Of a stretch of 64,000 nt of DNA, positions 1 through 13,029 are shown in pieces. A model generated the notes under the pieces. The model saw only the letters and a list, made by a program, of their open reading frames with translations. It did no database searches and was not told the origin of the DNA. Source of the stretch: Pisaster brevispinus. Lineage: Eukaryota; Echinodermata; Asteroidea; Forcipulatida; Asteriidae. The translations under genes were made by a program, and so were the position numbers. The stretch is taken from assembly GCA_023634235.1 (NCBI GenBank), contig JAMKCF010000002.1, positions 3,063,001 through 3,127,000 on the forward strand. Reading direction: 5' to 3'. Position 1 is the stretch's first letter. Each line of letters opens with the position of its first letter.

Positions 1-55
1 ACCCGGGATCCGGACAAACTAAATCCGGATAAAATTTGACTTGGGAGTTTAGGAC
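1..55. repeat. End of a GGGTCA-palindrome family element
   Basis: Opens with CCGGGATCCGGA and ends GACTTGGGAGTTTAGGACTGCA, like the right end of the copy near 3.9 kb. It is truncated by the window edge. Confidence 0.35.
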
Positions 56-352
56 TGCACCTAATAGAGCACTCTTGGTTTTATAACTGCTGTACAAGTA
101 CATCATTAAAGACCTACTGGTAAATATGGCAGAGTCACGTTTTCAGAGGGAATTACGTCGTTGGTATGCAACAATGTTGTACGAAGCGCCTTGCAATCGT
201 AGACTTGAAGCAGTCCTTGTAGTAATTTGAAAACAGACCAAATAAAAGAGTTGTTCGTTCTTAATTTAATAGTATGGTCTTTTCATTCTAAAAGGAGTGA
301 TGCAAAGTTTCTCTGAACTAGCATAATACCAATAAAATATTGGGTTTCTTTT

Positions 353-398
<46 letters not shown>

Positions 399-930
399 AC
401 CGTACATCTTCAAGTTTGAGGTTTGCTAGGGTGCTATTTTAAGAAACGTTTACAACGTATTTTAATACTTTAATTGCTTTGATATAGTATAGTGTAAATG
501 CTGGAACACGTCGTGAGCGTATGTGCACGTGTCTTAACTTGGTGTGTTAATTCCTAATGTCAACGCCGCTGTGTTCAGAACCGGAACGATGGGCGTTCCC
601 AAAAGGCACTTACGTACCCTTTATGCTAAGAAAGCACTTCTTGGTAAATAATGTTCTCAGTTCGATCAGAACCCAGATCAAGGCTCCACTCGGAACCGAA
701 AGGTTCCAGGAAAAACAAAGGGGTGATGAAAGGAAAAACAATAATTTACAGGGGAAATGGAAAGGCCAAAAGTCTAAAAAAAAAAAAAAAAAAATGCAGA
801 GGCAAGGTAAATGAAAAGGCAAATATGGCAAATGCTTATTAAGCAAAACCAAGAAAAATGTAACGGCAGATATAATGTAAATGTTGAAAGTAAATAGTAA
901 AGTAAACGTTTGTGTAAAGGTGCATACAGT
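56..930. other. Non-coding stretch
   Basis: Apart from the poly(T) tract nothing is recognised. The open frames at 557-942 are Lys-rich or its complement and show no family motif. Confidence 0.5.
358..396. repeat. Poly(T) tract
   Basis: About 39 T residues in a row, possibly the tail of a retroposon on the - strand. Confidence 0.9.
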
Positions 931-1400
931 AAATGCAAACATTGGTAAAGGTAATGTTTAAAGTTTTATGTGGAGGTAAATGTAAAGGTTAAGTAAAGGT
1001 AAAGGTAAACATTGATGTCAAGGTAATCGTAAACATTAATGCACAGATAATTGTAAAGGTTTATGTGAAGGTAAAATGTAAAAAGTTTATGTCAGGTTTA
1101 TGCAAAGGTAAATAATAAAGTTTGTGTAAAAGTTGAAGGTTTTCAATAAGTAAAGGTAAATGTGAAGGTAAATGACGTTGTAAAGATTTCTGTAAAAGGT
1201 ATATGTGAAGGTAAATGTACAGTTTTATGTAAGGTTTACGTTACGGTTAATGAAAGGTATAAGTCAGTAGATATTATTGTAAAGGTATTATGTATAGGTT
1301 TATGTAAGGTTTGGTTTACTAAACTTACGTTAAGCTTAATGAAAGGTAAAGGTAAATAATAGTAATGTTAAGGTAAATCTAAAGGTTTATGTCAAGGTAA
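930..1400 (+). repeat. Degenerate GTAAAGGTAAATG minisatellite
   Basis: About 30 imperfect repeats of GTAAAGG, GTAAATG and GTTTATGT words with drifting period. The open frame across it is a by-product. Confidence 0.7.
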
Positions 1401-2600
1401 TAGGAAAGGGGAGTTACAAAGGCAGAGAGAGAGAGAGTGTGTGTTCCAGATCTTTGAAGATGCTCCCTTGCAGTCTGACTAAGATGGTCGTGTCACAAAT
1501 TGAAATGGTAACTGAACACCGTCAGTACCACCTTCAAGGTATTAGCACGTTCATGATCCGAGCCTGATTGATTCGACCCTCGAGACAAATATCTACTTTA
1601 CACTGTGACAGAGCGATAGGTTACACAATTGTAACGGAGCGAGAGAGCTGACCTTAGAAAACTACAAAGAACTTGAGAGGCCTCGGAACTTATGGGCACT
1701 TCCTGTCCTCCGCGTAAGTAGTGACGTACTTCCGGTTGCAGTCTATAAGATGAGCGTGAAGCGTTGTGGTAGTTTCAGTGCTTGAGAACTGCGTTTGTGC
1801 TTTTCGTTTGCACGGCACTTCCGGCTCAAATTACGTCAATGATTACGAACAACATAACTAACTACAGGCTCTATGGCAAGATTGATCTTGTTGTGTAAAC
1901 TTCCAAGTTGCCGCTATAGCCTACGGTCACTGCCATCGCAAAACACGCTAAATGCGAGCCTGGTGTTCTGAATCCCAGTAATTCCCAAACACCAAGGAGC
2001 TCCGAGATCAACTACACTACTGTCGGAGGGCCCGACGTAATTAGATTAACTAGGCCAGAAATAAATGGGACTCTACGAGCATAGAGAAAGGACAGTCTGG
2101 TGTGAGGTTCAGAACTACGTTTGTGCGAGATGCCTCGCCTTGCATGTATTGAATGACATTGATAATTAATGGAGTTGTACCCGTGCAAAGGAAGCCGAGC
2201 GTACGTTATTCTCATTTCATGAATGCAATTACTATTAAAGACAGCTACAGGAACCTTTCCATAAAAACACTATCTCAGACCTGACATTGGGGTCCAATTT
2301 CATAGCGCTGCTTGACGGTAAGCATAAAATCAGCCGTTAAGCAGATCTTGGGCCCTGGTGTGCAATGCAGGGACCAGATCAATTACGTTTAGTCTCCAAA
2401 TGTGAGAAGAGAATTGAGTCCAGTAAGAAAAAAAGAAAAAAGAAAAAACAACAACAAGTGTGCTTGGTTTACGTTGACATAGGTTTGTAATCGCTGTGTC
2501 ATTTTTTTGGCTCGCGTGCGATAGGCCGTCCTCAAAATAACTGGCGGTGCAGGGAGCGGATGGAGAAATTTTCTCTTTACCAGTGCCAAATAAAAACCTC
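1400..2600. other. No gene seen
   Basis: Contains only a short (GA)n(GT)n run near 1425. The frame at 2012-2215 lacks recognisable motifs. Confidence 0.4.
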
Positions 2601-2960
2601 TGTCTTGGACATGGTTCGATCGAGCAAAGGCACCCTCTAATAACCGTGCTCGGAGCGGATGTGTGGACCTATTTGACAGTAAAGAGCCCACTTATAAGTG
2701 CAAAGAGTTGCTTCATTTCAGTTGATCCTTTATCGTATTTGGTCTAACAATAACAGACAACAGTATCCATAGGACATGGCACGATCACGAAAACGGCGCC
2801 CTCTAACGACCATACAAAGACCACATTGTGACAACTTGTCATGACCGTAAATAACCCACCTTTAACAGTGCGGAGGCTGGGTTCAGTTCAATTGATTCTA
2901 TTTGCTCCAACAATGAGAGATAAAAGTCTCCGTAAGACATGAACTGATCACGTTTCACCG
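2600..2960. repeat. Degenerate ~165-bp tandem duplication
   Basis: The order GGACATGG-CGATC-GCACCCTCTAA-CAGTTGATTC-AACAATGA recurs twice with a partial third start, at about 80% identity by eye. Confidence 0.5.
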
Positions 2961-3635
2961 AGTCCGTTCAAATTAAAGCGGGGAGAAATAACGGCTACGC
3001 ACCGGGAGGAGATCTTGGGGTGTGTAAGCCAAGAAGAAGATTCGACCGGGCCCCTGAACAAAATCTATTCCTTTGAGATCCGCTGTTGTGAGTGTGTGAC
3101 AAATTAGTGGGTCCCAGAAAGACCCTATAACGATTTCGTCGCAGACAAGGGAACGGTTTGTAGATTTGGGAAGGACAAACTGTGAATAATGAAAATGCTA
3201 ATACAATTATGTTTTGGACAAGTTAGGTTCACATAATAAGCTTGTTGGAGATTTTGGAAAATCGTATACGTTCACATTCATTCTCAAACGATTCACAGAA
3301 ATTTCACCAAAATGTTAATAGATAAACCACAGTTTTGTAACATCATTTAATACCAGAAAGTTCACCAGAGATTGACGCACAATTCTTCATCAAGTTTACC
3401 ATGAGAAAATCATAATAGGTTCTGACATTGTGTTCCAGTAAGTTAAACGTTTCAACTCTAGGCTGCCGCACATGTAACATTAGTCACCATAAGCTGTCGA
3501 CTGATTAATGCAGCGAATGTTAACGGACGCCTCGCCACAAGTGAAATGTCATTTACGTTTACGATATTACACTCACAACTTTTTTACCATGATTTATCTG
3601 ATATTCTGCCACGTATTTAACAACATTCCACCACA

Positions 3636-3890
3636 CTTTAACAATCTCGGGTCAGAATTGACCCGGATCTGAGGTCACGTGGGGACCTGATGCATGTCTG
3701 GGTCAAGTATGATCCGGAATCTGTGTCAAAATGACCGAGAAATGGGTCAAACTGACGCAGAATCAAAGGTATTTTCCCGATTTGTTTTTACACCAGTTTC
3801 CAGGTCAGCTTGATCCAGAAAAGGATCAAGCCACTTAGGACCCGGAATTTGGGTCAAATCTGACCTGGGAGGTTTTTATAGACTGCAATC
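3636..3890. repeat. GGGTCA-palindrome dispersed element
   Basis: Inverted ends built on GGGTCAGAATTGACCCGG and GGGTCAAATCTGACCTGGG, with GGGTCA/TGACCC words between. Related copies lie near 10.4, 11.0, 12.9, 22.0 and 31.3 kb. Confidence 0.6.
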
Positions 3891-4450
3891 ATTAACAAAC
3901 AAGCATTTTTACAACCTCGAACACGGCATTACAACCTCCTTTAAAACCAATTACCCTTTTTTTTTTTATTCCAGGGGCTTATCCCACGGGAATACATGCT
4001 CACAACAATACAACAACCATGTAGCCAAAGGAAGCATTAATCTACACACCTCCTAACTCCTTGGGCATCAATATAGGATGCCTGTTATACAACAGGTGCA
4101 CAAGGACCTCTACAATGGTACAGACCAGTACCAGTCTCCCCCCCCCCCACCTTCAATGGCCGTGCGGGTGTGAGGATGCAGCTATCGATCTAAGAGAATC
4201 CTTCAAGTCCATCTCTCACCGAAGGAGGTGACTCACTGGCGAGGTTTATTCTAGTGAGGTGTGAAAGAGATAGATGTATATATTTCCTTTTTTTTTTGTT
4301 CTTTTAAAGGGTTCTAATAAAAGCCCATAAGTGTTGAAAATCTATCCAGTGCTAGACACTTTGAGGCGCCATTTTGAGTTGTTAAGTTTATGCTTAAAAA
4401 AAAAAAAAAACTCAGTCTGGTCACACAAGACGAATACGGTCGTGGAGATT
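3891..4450. other. No gene seen
   Basis: Homopolymer T and C runs only. Confidence 0.4.
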
Positions 4451-4453
4451 ACC

Positions 4454-4605
4454 GGGCCCAGTTTCATAGCGTTGCATGCTTCAGCACAACAACGAGCTGA
4501 GCACAAAGCTTACCAGAAAAAAAGGTTGCCAGGTAAAATACCATGTCATATGGACCAATGGCAACTAGTTTCCTGCTTATTTTTGCCTAGCAGAAAAAAA
4601 AAATT
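4454..4605 (+). repeat. GGGCCCAATTTCATAG fold-back family, partial copy
   Basis: Shares GGGCCCAGTTTCATAG at one end and CTAGCAGAAA near the other with the full copies at 29.0 and 31.6 kb. Confidence 0.5.
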
Positions 4606-5036
4606 AAATAAAAAATAGGGCCGATCTACATCATTCTATACTGGCTTTTGTAGACCGCTTCAATCTAACTGATTTTCTGAGTACAAAAATCACGACCAAA
4701 ATTAATCCGAAATTTAACATTTGTATACAAAATTATATATAGTTGTATGGTTAACAACTACAGGTTCTGACTTTGTTCTATATAAGTGGAATGTTTGTTG
4801 CTCTTTCTCGACACACGTCGGTTTCTACCCTACTTTAGGTGAGTTTAAAGATTTTTTTGTTCGATGCTGATCTCCATACTCAATAGAATTTAGCCTATTT
4901 CTCGAAACATGTTGGATTTTGACCTACTTTAAGTGGATTTATACATATATGTTTTAATGTTATCCATGCTGATCTCTATTCTCAATCGAGTCCCCCCCCC
5001 CCCCCCACAGTAGTGTGGTAGGAGTCTACGAACGAA

Positions 5037-5072
5037 TACTTACCCGTAGAGCTAGTGGCTCTACGGGTAAGT
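5037..5072. repeat. Perfect 14-bp stem hairpin
   Basis: ACTTACCCGTAGAG and its exact complement are separated by seven bases. No gene is close enough to assign a role. Confidence 0.7.
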
Positions 5073-5329
5073 TGCGTGAAGTATAAACTAACCTATATAG
5101 TAAGGGTCTGTATGTTATACATCATAAGTAGATAAAGTGAACAGTAATGCTAGGGGTAAATTTACTTGCTCACCAAAATAGGGCACCAGTCGCAGCAATG
5201 TCATTGCATAGGAATTTGTTAGGTTTGCTTGTTTCTTAGTAAGATCTTTCTGTGCTAAACAAAATGATGATGTCCAGTTATGAAACTGGGCCTATTATGT
5301 TTTGAAGAGTTACATTGTTGTTTGATTGT

Positions 5330-5600
5330 TGTTGAGTGTTCTGTCGTTGCAGGTTGTGTCACTGCTACTGCAGTTGATCTTGCTGCCGCTGTTAATGTTG
5401 CTGTTGCTGCTGCTGCTACGCTGCTGCTACTGCACTTATTGCTGCTGCTGCTGTTGCGATATTGCTGCAGTTATTGTTGTTGTTGCTGTCGCTGCTTTGC
5501 TGCTATTGTTGTTGCTTAAGCTGTAGGTGTACCTACGGTTACTGCTGATGATGATGTTATTGTTGCTATTGTTGAATTGTTGTTGTGATTGCTTTAGTCT
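5330..5600 (+). repeat. Imperfect GCT/GTT trinucleotide tract
   Basis: Runs of CTG, TTG and GCT codon-sized words. The Leu/Ala/Val-only frames here are low-complexity artefacts. Confidence 0.75.
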
Positions 5601-6000
5601 AGTTTGCATACTTAATTAATATAAGAAATTCCTAACTATCACACTCCAAGGCAACAACAACATCATTTGCTTGAGACTCATAGAGGGCAATGTCATTCTG
5701 TCACCTTGAATGCATCACAGAGTGTGAATTCACCCCAGGTTGTGTGATTACAAGGACGAGGCTTCGATCGTGAACTAGGAATAGGCATACTTCCCACCAA
5801 AACACGAGCCGAATTTAATCACGCTTAACAGATTTCAATGAGCAAAGTTTGGCAGGTAGCCAGCCGCGCACAGTGTACATTCCGTTGTGTTCTGGCATGT
5901 AGCCGATTTCTGCTTAGCAAGTTTTGTCTTTGCTTTGTGTGAAAAAGTTTTATGAATTTGCAGAGTACATCTAAATGCACACATCTCTCTTATTTAAAAT
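5601..6000. other. No gene seen
   Basis: Unique-looking AT-rich sequence without motifs I recognise. Confidence 0.35.
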
Positions 6001-6017
6001 TGAAAGTTGGAGGGGTA

Positions 6018-6420
6018 TTGAAATTGGTCGTGTTCCCAGACGACGGTGACTTGAACGCACAAACGGCCTTAGAGTCCCCTTTATTGGCGAATCCGATCCT
6101 CTAGAGGGCTTTGGAGCATGCATGACTCACTCATCATACTGCACACATAAATTGGAACATTTTAATAATAGAAATCGGTCGTGTCCCCTGACGCTGGTAA
6201 ATTAGACGTATGCACTCCCCCCAAAGTATGGACACTGGCGAATGTAATCCGCTGGAGGGCTTTGGCGCGTTAAGAATATGAGTCACACTTTAATTGAAAT
6301 CCATAATCTGGAATATTTCTAACGCTGAAATCGGTCATGTCCCCAAACGACAGTAATATTATATACACATTCGATTTCCCCTTAAGGTCGTGTCCAAATT
6401 AACGGTTTTGACATTGGCTA
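6018..6420. repeat. Degenerate ~150-bp tandem repeat, three units
   Basis: GGTCGTGTCCCC-GACG-GGTAA ... GGCGAAT-AATCC-CTGGAGGGCTTTGG recurs at about 6028, 6178 and 6333. The third unit is truncated. Confidence 0.6.
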
Positions 6421-7240
6421 TGGCTGAAACGCTTAAACAGCCGTAGCCAAGTCGCTTCATTAAGACGCGGCATAAACGTTGTGTGGCACTAAACCTTTAA
6501 ACGTTTTATAAATGATGACGACATCACTGATGTCACGTTTTATCCGGCACAAAGTGTGCACACATGTTTATGATGGAAGATACCACATCATCCTAAAATA
6601 ATATTACATTTAGTTACAGAAAACGCACACTCAGATGTAATTCAATTAATGGTCCTCGTTCAATCATTACCCCCACACGGGACAGAATCTCCAATATCCA
6701 TTTCACGATAATTAGAAAGAAAAACACAACTCAAAAACCTAAATGAAATTGATTGAGCCCGAAACATAAACTAATCAAACGGCGAGTTCGTCCCCAGTCC
6801 CCAAGGACGATGCAGGCGCACGACTGTCACACGTTGAGTGTTCTACGCCGTATCGATCACTGTGAAATTGCGGGATATCGGTTGCGGTTTTTTTTGTGGG
6901 GAGTAACGGGAGGTTTTACGGCGGCGTGCAGCAGGGAAAGAAAAGATGGACTTGACACATTCGTTCTTTTAAGATTATTATTATTAAGGAACCCTAAACC
7001 TCTGACTTCACGTTAGCACTGCCATTGAGTTGACCAAACATTCAACTGCACAGGTTGTACACTGTACGAACACAACTGTGCACAGACCAATCCATTTGTA
7101 GATGCACTTTAATAGCAAAACAATGTAAATGATAATGATTGGTCAGACAGTAGGAGGGTTAAGACTGTAACTCCCTAGGCCTTTTCGCCTACAGGTAACC
7201 TCAATCATCCCATATCCTCCAAACTGTTTGGACTTCGATA
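6421..7240. other. No gene seen
   Basis: The frame at 6753-7016 is open but has no family motif or clear splice context. Confidence 0.35.
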
Positions 7241-7244
7241 TTTG

Positions 7245-7500
7245 TTCAATTTATTATACATCCAACAGCGCAATTATCGCCAATAACAGAATGAATAGGA
7301 AACAAGAAGAAAACATTTCAGGTGGGATGAAAACCCCAATGGAGGAAACCCACACAATCAGGTATAGGGACTGAAAACCCAATCCTCGTGCAAGGCCTGA
7401 GGTGGGATTCGAACCGCGGTCCAAAAGGTGAAAAATGGGAAAAGAAACTACCGAGCAAACATGACTCCCCAAAGATAAGAAAGGAATGCCTGACACAGAG
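7245..7500 (-). mobile_element. tRNA-derived SINE, family C
   Basis: On the - strand it begins with a tRNA-like head with a B-box-like GGTTCGAATCCC, then the body GGGTTTTCAGTCC...GTTATTGGCG also found near 41.2 and 41.6 kb. Confidence 0.65.
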
Positions 7501-8040
7501 ATAATTTATTTGGGCCTGCAGCCCTCAATAGTCCTAAATTCCTTTCAACAAATTCTATCACTGTCGTGATAAAAAAAAACTGCGATTCGCCGTTTTGATA
7601 TAATTTGGAAATCAGAATATTTGATCTTCAATTTGTTTTTTTACCCCGCAATTTCCACCCCACCAAAAATTGTAGAGTCTAAATACTAAAAATGTATTCT
7701 AAATTGGCAAATCAATATTTTCTGCTTCAAAGCTTTTTGAATTTTAGAGCAGGTGTTTCTCGGTAACCGCAATCTATTGCTTGGTTTCTTTTACCACCAC
7801 TGTTACGTACTGCATCACCTCTTGACAATGCAGACATTTATATTGAAATGTGAAATGTGTAAATCGTAATTGTTGGGGATTGAGTTCTTTGTGACGTAAA
7901 AGCGGGTAGGAATAACACCAAACAGAATCACTTATATATTGGTCTATAAATAGGTTAGATGTAACACTTGATACCGTGTAATAATCTCTGAATAAGTTGT
8001 ACCGTGATGGTTCTGAAATGAAACATGGTTTAACAAGAAC
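7501..8040. other. No gene seen
   Basis: AT-rich sequence leading into the Penelope-like motif at 8041. Confidence 0.35.
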
Positions 8041-8083
8041 TCGACGTTTCGATCAGTATGCTTTCATCGTCATCAGAAGAAGG
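8041..8083 (-). ncRNA. Hammerhead-like core motif (Penelope-type terminus)
   Basis: The - strand reads CTGATGA, one base, GAT...ATC hairpin arms, then GAAACGTCGAG. This matches the hammerhead consensus CUGANGA-stem II-GAAA except for one extra base. Penelope-like retroelements are known to carry such motifs. Activity is not shown. Confidence 0.35.
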
Positions 8084-8185
8084 TATACCAGTACCATCTC
8101 ATTGAGAAATATAACCATCTGAAATACTGAGAAACATTGATAAATAATGTCAAGGAGGTTTTCAACCACTGGTATTATTACATTC

Positions 8186-8520
8186 TACTGCAAACCTTAC
8201 TAGACTGTATCTCCACCTTGCAACATTCCAAATCCTACTCATGTACATGGTGTTACTGCAAACCTTACTAGATTGTATCTCCACCATGCAAAGTTCCAAA
8301 TCCTACTCATGTACATGGTGTTACTGTGAACCTTACTAGATTGTATCTCCACCGTGCAAAGTTCCACATTCTACTCATGTAAATGGCGTTAATGCAAATC
8401 TTACTAGACTGTATCTCCACCTTGCAAAGTTCCAAATCCTACTCATGTACATGGTGTAACTGCAAACCTTACCAGATTGTATTCCCACCAGGCAAAGTTT
8501 CAAATCCTACACTCATGTCT
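8186..8520 (+). repeat. 68-bp tandem repeat, five units
   Basis: Units begin TACTGCAAACCTTACTAGA and end CATGTACATGGTGT. Confidence 0.85.
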
Positions 8521-8534
8521 GCTACCGAAAACCT

Positions 8535-8830
8535 ACTAGATTGGTATTTGCATCTCGAAAAACTTACTAGATCTCGAAAACCTTACTACATTGTTATTTG
8601 TATCTCGAAATCCTTTATACTAGATTGTATCTCGAAAACCTTACTAGATTGGATCTCGAAAACCTTACTAGATTGGATCTCGAAAACCTTAACTAGATTG
8701 GATCTCGAAAACCTTACTAGATTGGATCTCGAAAACCTTAACTAGATTGCATCTCGAAAACCTTACTTGATTGTAACTCGAAAACCTTACTATAGATTGT
8801 TATTTGTATCTCGAAAACCTCACCATGCAA
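8535..8830 (+). repeat. ~24-bp tandem repeat, about twelve units
   Basis: Unit ACTAGATTGGATCTCGAAAA followed by CCTT. It shares CTTACTAGATTGTATCTC with the adjoining 68-bp array, so one probably arose from the other. Confidence 0.85.
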
Positions 8831-10420
8831 AGTTTCAAATCCTACCTCCTGTGATCATCAGGGAAGATGGGGATGTTTTCAATCCGTAACCTCCCTTCTT
8901 TAAAGGTTCACAGCTTAAGAAAACTGCCGGAGTAAATAAAAAAAACTTTGGAAATCTCCAAAATCGTCCTTGTATAAAAGGTAAAACATTATCCGTTGTT
9001 TGCTGTTTTGTTAAACGTAGCCACAGAAAAATCACAAAGACAATTTTGACAGACTGGTTGTTTATGAACATCTTCGTTAAACACTAGAGGGCCTGGATTA
9101 GTTCACTCATTAAAAACACAAACCAAAACAAACCTACAAAAAAAACCACTAAGATTTACTATCCCTTAAAAAATAATACAACATGATGGGGGAACATTAT
9201 GTACAAGCACAAAATCTCTGGCGAGACATTAACGGAGAAGTTGATGTGTTCTCGTTGAACATAAGCACCTAATCTGATGAGATTGACTGGTCGTTGGTTG
9301 TATAGTGTTCGGTAGGAACCAGCGAACTCTTCTAAATAACAACCAAGGATGCATTGCATCTTTAACTTGACAAGTTCCCGATGAAAACAGGATTTTCCCG
9401 TAGTAGTAACTCCAACAACACATTAACAAGGATTGCTTGGGCTTTTCTTTCCGTCATGAAATACTAACGAGACAATCCCCCCCCCCCCCCGTCGCAGCTG
9501 CCTTTCTAATGAATTTGTTCCCATGAACTCAGTGTCGGGCAAGGAGCACCGCCCTTTCTCTTCTCAATCATGGCCTATCCGTTTGGATGAAAAAACAAAT
9601 TTATTCAAAGGGGGTTGTAGTTTTCCCTGGAGCACCATCAAATATTCATAAAACACTAGAACATCTGTGCTCGAGAGTTCATCTTGTATGCAACCTATAA
9701 GGATCTCTTGCATCTCCACACATAAATATTTCAGTCGCAGTATGAGCGGATCCTTAGTCTTTCCATATCTCCTTTTTTTTAACGTCTTGGGCCTGCTTCA
9801 ATAATTTTGTTTACCCCGGGGGTATGGATGCGTTCTGGATGAGAGTCGGAGTAGACGCCTGGGAGGAAAACTCGTCATAGTTTCATCCACGTCTTCAGAC
9901 AAAAATCATTACTGCTTGAATATAAAGCGCTGAATCGTGCACGGACGCACGACGGCATTCGCCGTGGAAAGTGCCGGGATGCGTGTGAGGCGTGTTTAAA
10001 ACGGGTCACTATGTTTTTGTTTTTTAAATAAATATTGTGAGATATTTTGGATGAAATTGTACAAAAGAATAATCGTGAATCCTGCTGAAGTCGATTGAAG
10101 TCAACGAGCCGGTGAATTAATTATGACGTCACATAGCAAAGCTAGAATGTACGAGCGCACAAACCATTTCTTGATGTCTGTATTTGACAAGGTCGCAGTT
10201 TGAAACTTCATCATTTATCCGAAACTCGTCGCAAAAAAAATCATTATAACATCACTAGGACTAAAGCGTAGCGAGAAGTACTACACCATAGAGTTAGGCG
10301 ACTGGCAGGAAAGTATTCGTGAAGTAAAACATTTAAATAAAACCTAAAAACAGGAACGGGGAAAACTGTCTAGTGCCTGACATAAAACCGTAGCCAACTG
10401 TATAGTGCCTCTAAAAACTA
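8831..10420. other. No gene seen
   Basis: Contains a C10 run near 9478 and a TGACGTCA site near 10122. The open frames on the - strand at 9159-9429 overlap in two frames and have no motif I recognise. Confidence 0.35.
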
Positions 10421-10424
10421 CTCG

Positions 10425-10735
10425 GGCCAGAATTGAGCTGGATTTTGGATCACAGGGGGGCCCTGACTCACCCGAAAAGGGGTTCTAAAAAAGATTCAGG
10501 GTTATACTGACTCAGAAATGGGTCAACTGACCCAGAAATGGGTCAAGCCCAGCGGGACCAATATCCGGGTCAACTCTGACCCGGAAGTAGTTACAGTGCA
10601 CACACCGTTCCCTGTTGGATTTCAACGAACGCAACTGTATCCAATCAATTCATGTGTTTTACTAAAGAGTACACCTTTTTTTATTTGGGAAACAGACTAC
10701 ACACTGAAAGCAAGTCTAAAAAATTATAGACCTTT
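10425..10735 (+). repeat. GGGTCA-palindrome element plus flank, copy 1 of a local duplication
   Basis: ACTGACCCAGAAATGGGTC and GGGTCAACTCTGACCCGGAAG are followed by a flank shared with 11030-11265 (CACACACCGTTCCC, GTATCCAATCA, ATTTGGGAAACAGACT). Confidence 0.65.
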
Positions 10736-11029
10736 CCATTGTTGATAAACAAACCGCGCTGGTTGGCATGGACCGCCGAATGTTATTAAAACATTCAATC
10801 GTGTTAACAGATGTTTTAACAAAATTCAACATTTTCGGCAAACTTCTAATTAAATAAAATACCTCCCATGATCAGTTGCTTTGTTTCCAATAAATTCAAC
10901 ACTATTTTTGAATACTTGTGTAACATTGTTACAAACTGTAGCTATCTGTTTTTGTTTTGCATTAATGGCTTTCCATAGTTTTCCAACCTGGGTTGGCAAA
11001 AATTTGGGCTGTGACGTTGCAAAAGAAAG

Positions 11030-11265
11030 GTCTATACTGACCCAGAAATGGGTCTACTGACCCAGAAATTGGTCAGGCATCATGGGCCCAATATCCGGGT
11101 CAACTCTGACCCGGAAGTTGTTAGAGTGCACACACCGTTCCCCGTTGGATCTCAACTGAAATACACAGCTGTATCCAATCACTTTCGTGTGTTTTACGAA
11201 AGCGTACACCATTTTTATTTGGGAAACAGACTCCTTTAACCTTGAAAGCAAGTCTAAAAAAATGT
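11030..11265 (+). repeat. Copy 2 of the local duplication
   Basis: About 85% identical by eye to 10500-10735, including the non-element flank. It is therefore a duplication of about 230 bp rather than two separate insertions. Confidence 0.65.
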
Positions 11266-11269
11266 ACGC

Positions 11270-12880
11270 AAGTAGTACAAGTTTAAGCTGTGTGTATCTT
11301 GGTTACAAAATGGGGAAGTCCAGGGTAGCAGCAGAACTGTTCAAATTTGAAAAGTTATACCTTATCTTGATTCATAAACTGTGGGGATATCCACAGCAGC
11401 ATGCAGCAACCTTTCTAGTGCTGTCTTGAAACATTAGAATGTAAGTACACCAGAAGCAGCAGGCCATGTCAACATTGCTAACGCTGTACCGCATCTTGTT
11501 TCATTCAGCGTAACACACAAGAGGCAGAAGTTTTGTCAATATTTTTCCTTACTGTGTCTTGTCTTGATCCATCGTCAAAGCACGCGAGAACCAGCAGTTT
11601 TGCAAAACTATACCAATGCTGTGCATTGATTCATTGTGTGTCAACATCATAAGCAGTAGTTATGCCAACACGCCAACTGCACACACAGTAGTATCTTACA
11701 AAAGCTCTGAACTTTATTTAAAAACGAAACAAAGCTTACCTTCATCGATGGTTCTCGAACAACGAATGGAACAATTCTTGACAAAGTGCCGTGAAAATTT
11801 CAATATTCTTCATGAGTGCGTCTTAAGAATTCTGCACCATAGATCTATTTATTAGAAAAATAAAGGTCCACAACATTTGTTTAAATGAGTATTTTGAGAA
11901 ACAAACTGGTCTGCAAGGATATCAAACAAACAAAATTGTTTTGTCTTCTTTTCTCAGAGTATAAATACAAAACACTACAGTGCAACATTTCCATCAAAAT
12001 AAAGTCAGTTTGTTTCGTCAAAACTGTAAATCACGACCTTGCAATCACAACAAATCCCTGGCTCTGCTTTACCATCTGCGTTGCCTGAAAAGCCCGGAGA
12101 TTGTGGGCGCAGAATTCCGCGAGAAGCAAGTAGCATGAAACTAGACCCTAATGGCTGTGCCGGTCTATCTCCCCAGAGAAAAATACTTGTAAACAATTGA
12201 AATTTTTAAGAAAATCCAAACTAGAGTTTGATTGTAAAGATGATACAAACATCTGATGTAGAGAATCACATGATGTGAGGACAGACAAATCACGTTGAAC
12301 CAATGAATGCAACTTTACCTGCTGGAAACTGAAACCCGATAGTGAAGAAGCAAACAAGACATGCTACAACGTATCTATCTCAAACTTCACTCTGTCCCTC
12401 CTGCAGAGTGCAACGCCATCTGAACTCGATATCCTGGGAACTCATGGAGACTTGAAATGAGCTGATTATAGGTGATCCACCACCAAAAGCTTTTAGTACA
12501 CTATACCTTCCGAAGAGCTCACTAATACCGTTAAAGGTTTCCCGTCAATGACCATACATAAAGGAGGCGGCGTGTATGTGTGTGCGAGTGGGGCGGCTCA
12601 GGTATAGCCATGGGGCATGTTCAATGCTATCTACTGAAGATAGCAGAAACTACTCATGTCATGTATATAACCTTGATGTAAGGTGTGATTAGCTTGTGCC
12701 ATGTGGTGCGTGTTAAAGCCATCGTAATGCGATAAATGTATATACTTTCACGACACGGCAGTACAGTGGCTATACAACGGCAAGGTATAATTTTAACAGC
12801 TTTCCTTTAAGGCACCATTCGGCGTTGTGTCAAAACACCACCATAATAGTGCAAGGGGTTCCCCATCAAAAGTATAATAA
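11270..12880. other. No gene seen
   Basis: Several 60-80 codon frames occur, but none shows conserved motifs or paired splice sites that I can support. Confidence 0.35.
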
Positions 12881-12889
12881 AACAAATTT

Positions 12890-13012
12890 CCCCTGAAAAG
12901 TTTCGGGTCAGTTTGACGTCGATCCCAGGTCAAAATGGCCAGGCCCCTGTGACCCGTATAATCCAAGTCAATTTTGACCCAGGAATTTGTAAAGTGTAAC
13001 CTCAGCGCTAAA
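12890..13012. repeat. GGGTCA-palindrome element fragment
   Basis: Carries CGGGTCAGTTTGACG, CCCAGGTCAAAATG and TTTTGACCCAGGA. Confidence 0.55.
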
Positions 13013-13029
13013 GGGTTAATCCTATACAC

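Noticed and set aside
5280..5526. Membrane or poly-Leu protein
   Set aside because: Pure trinucleotide low complexity read in two frames; no conserved residues.
8535..8830. CRISPR array
   Set aside because: Short direct repeats run head to tail with no unique spacers, in a eukaryotic sequence.
9159..9429. LINE reverse-transcriptase remnant
   Set aside because: A vague resemblance in one frame only; the conserved LWNSLP and FKxxLK words are missing, unlike 13.6 and 54.7 kb.
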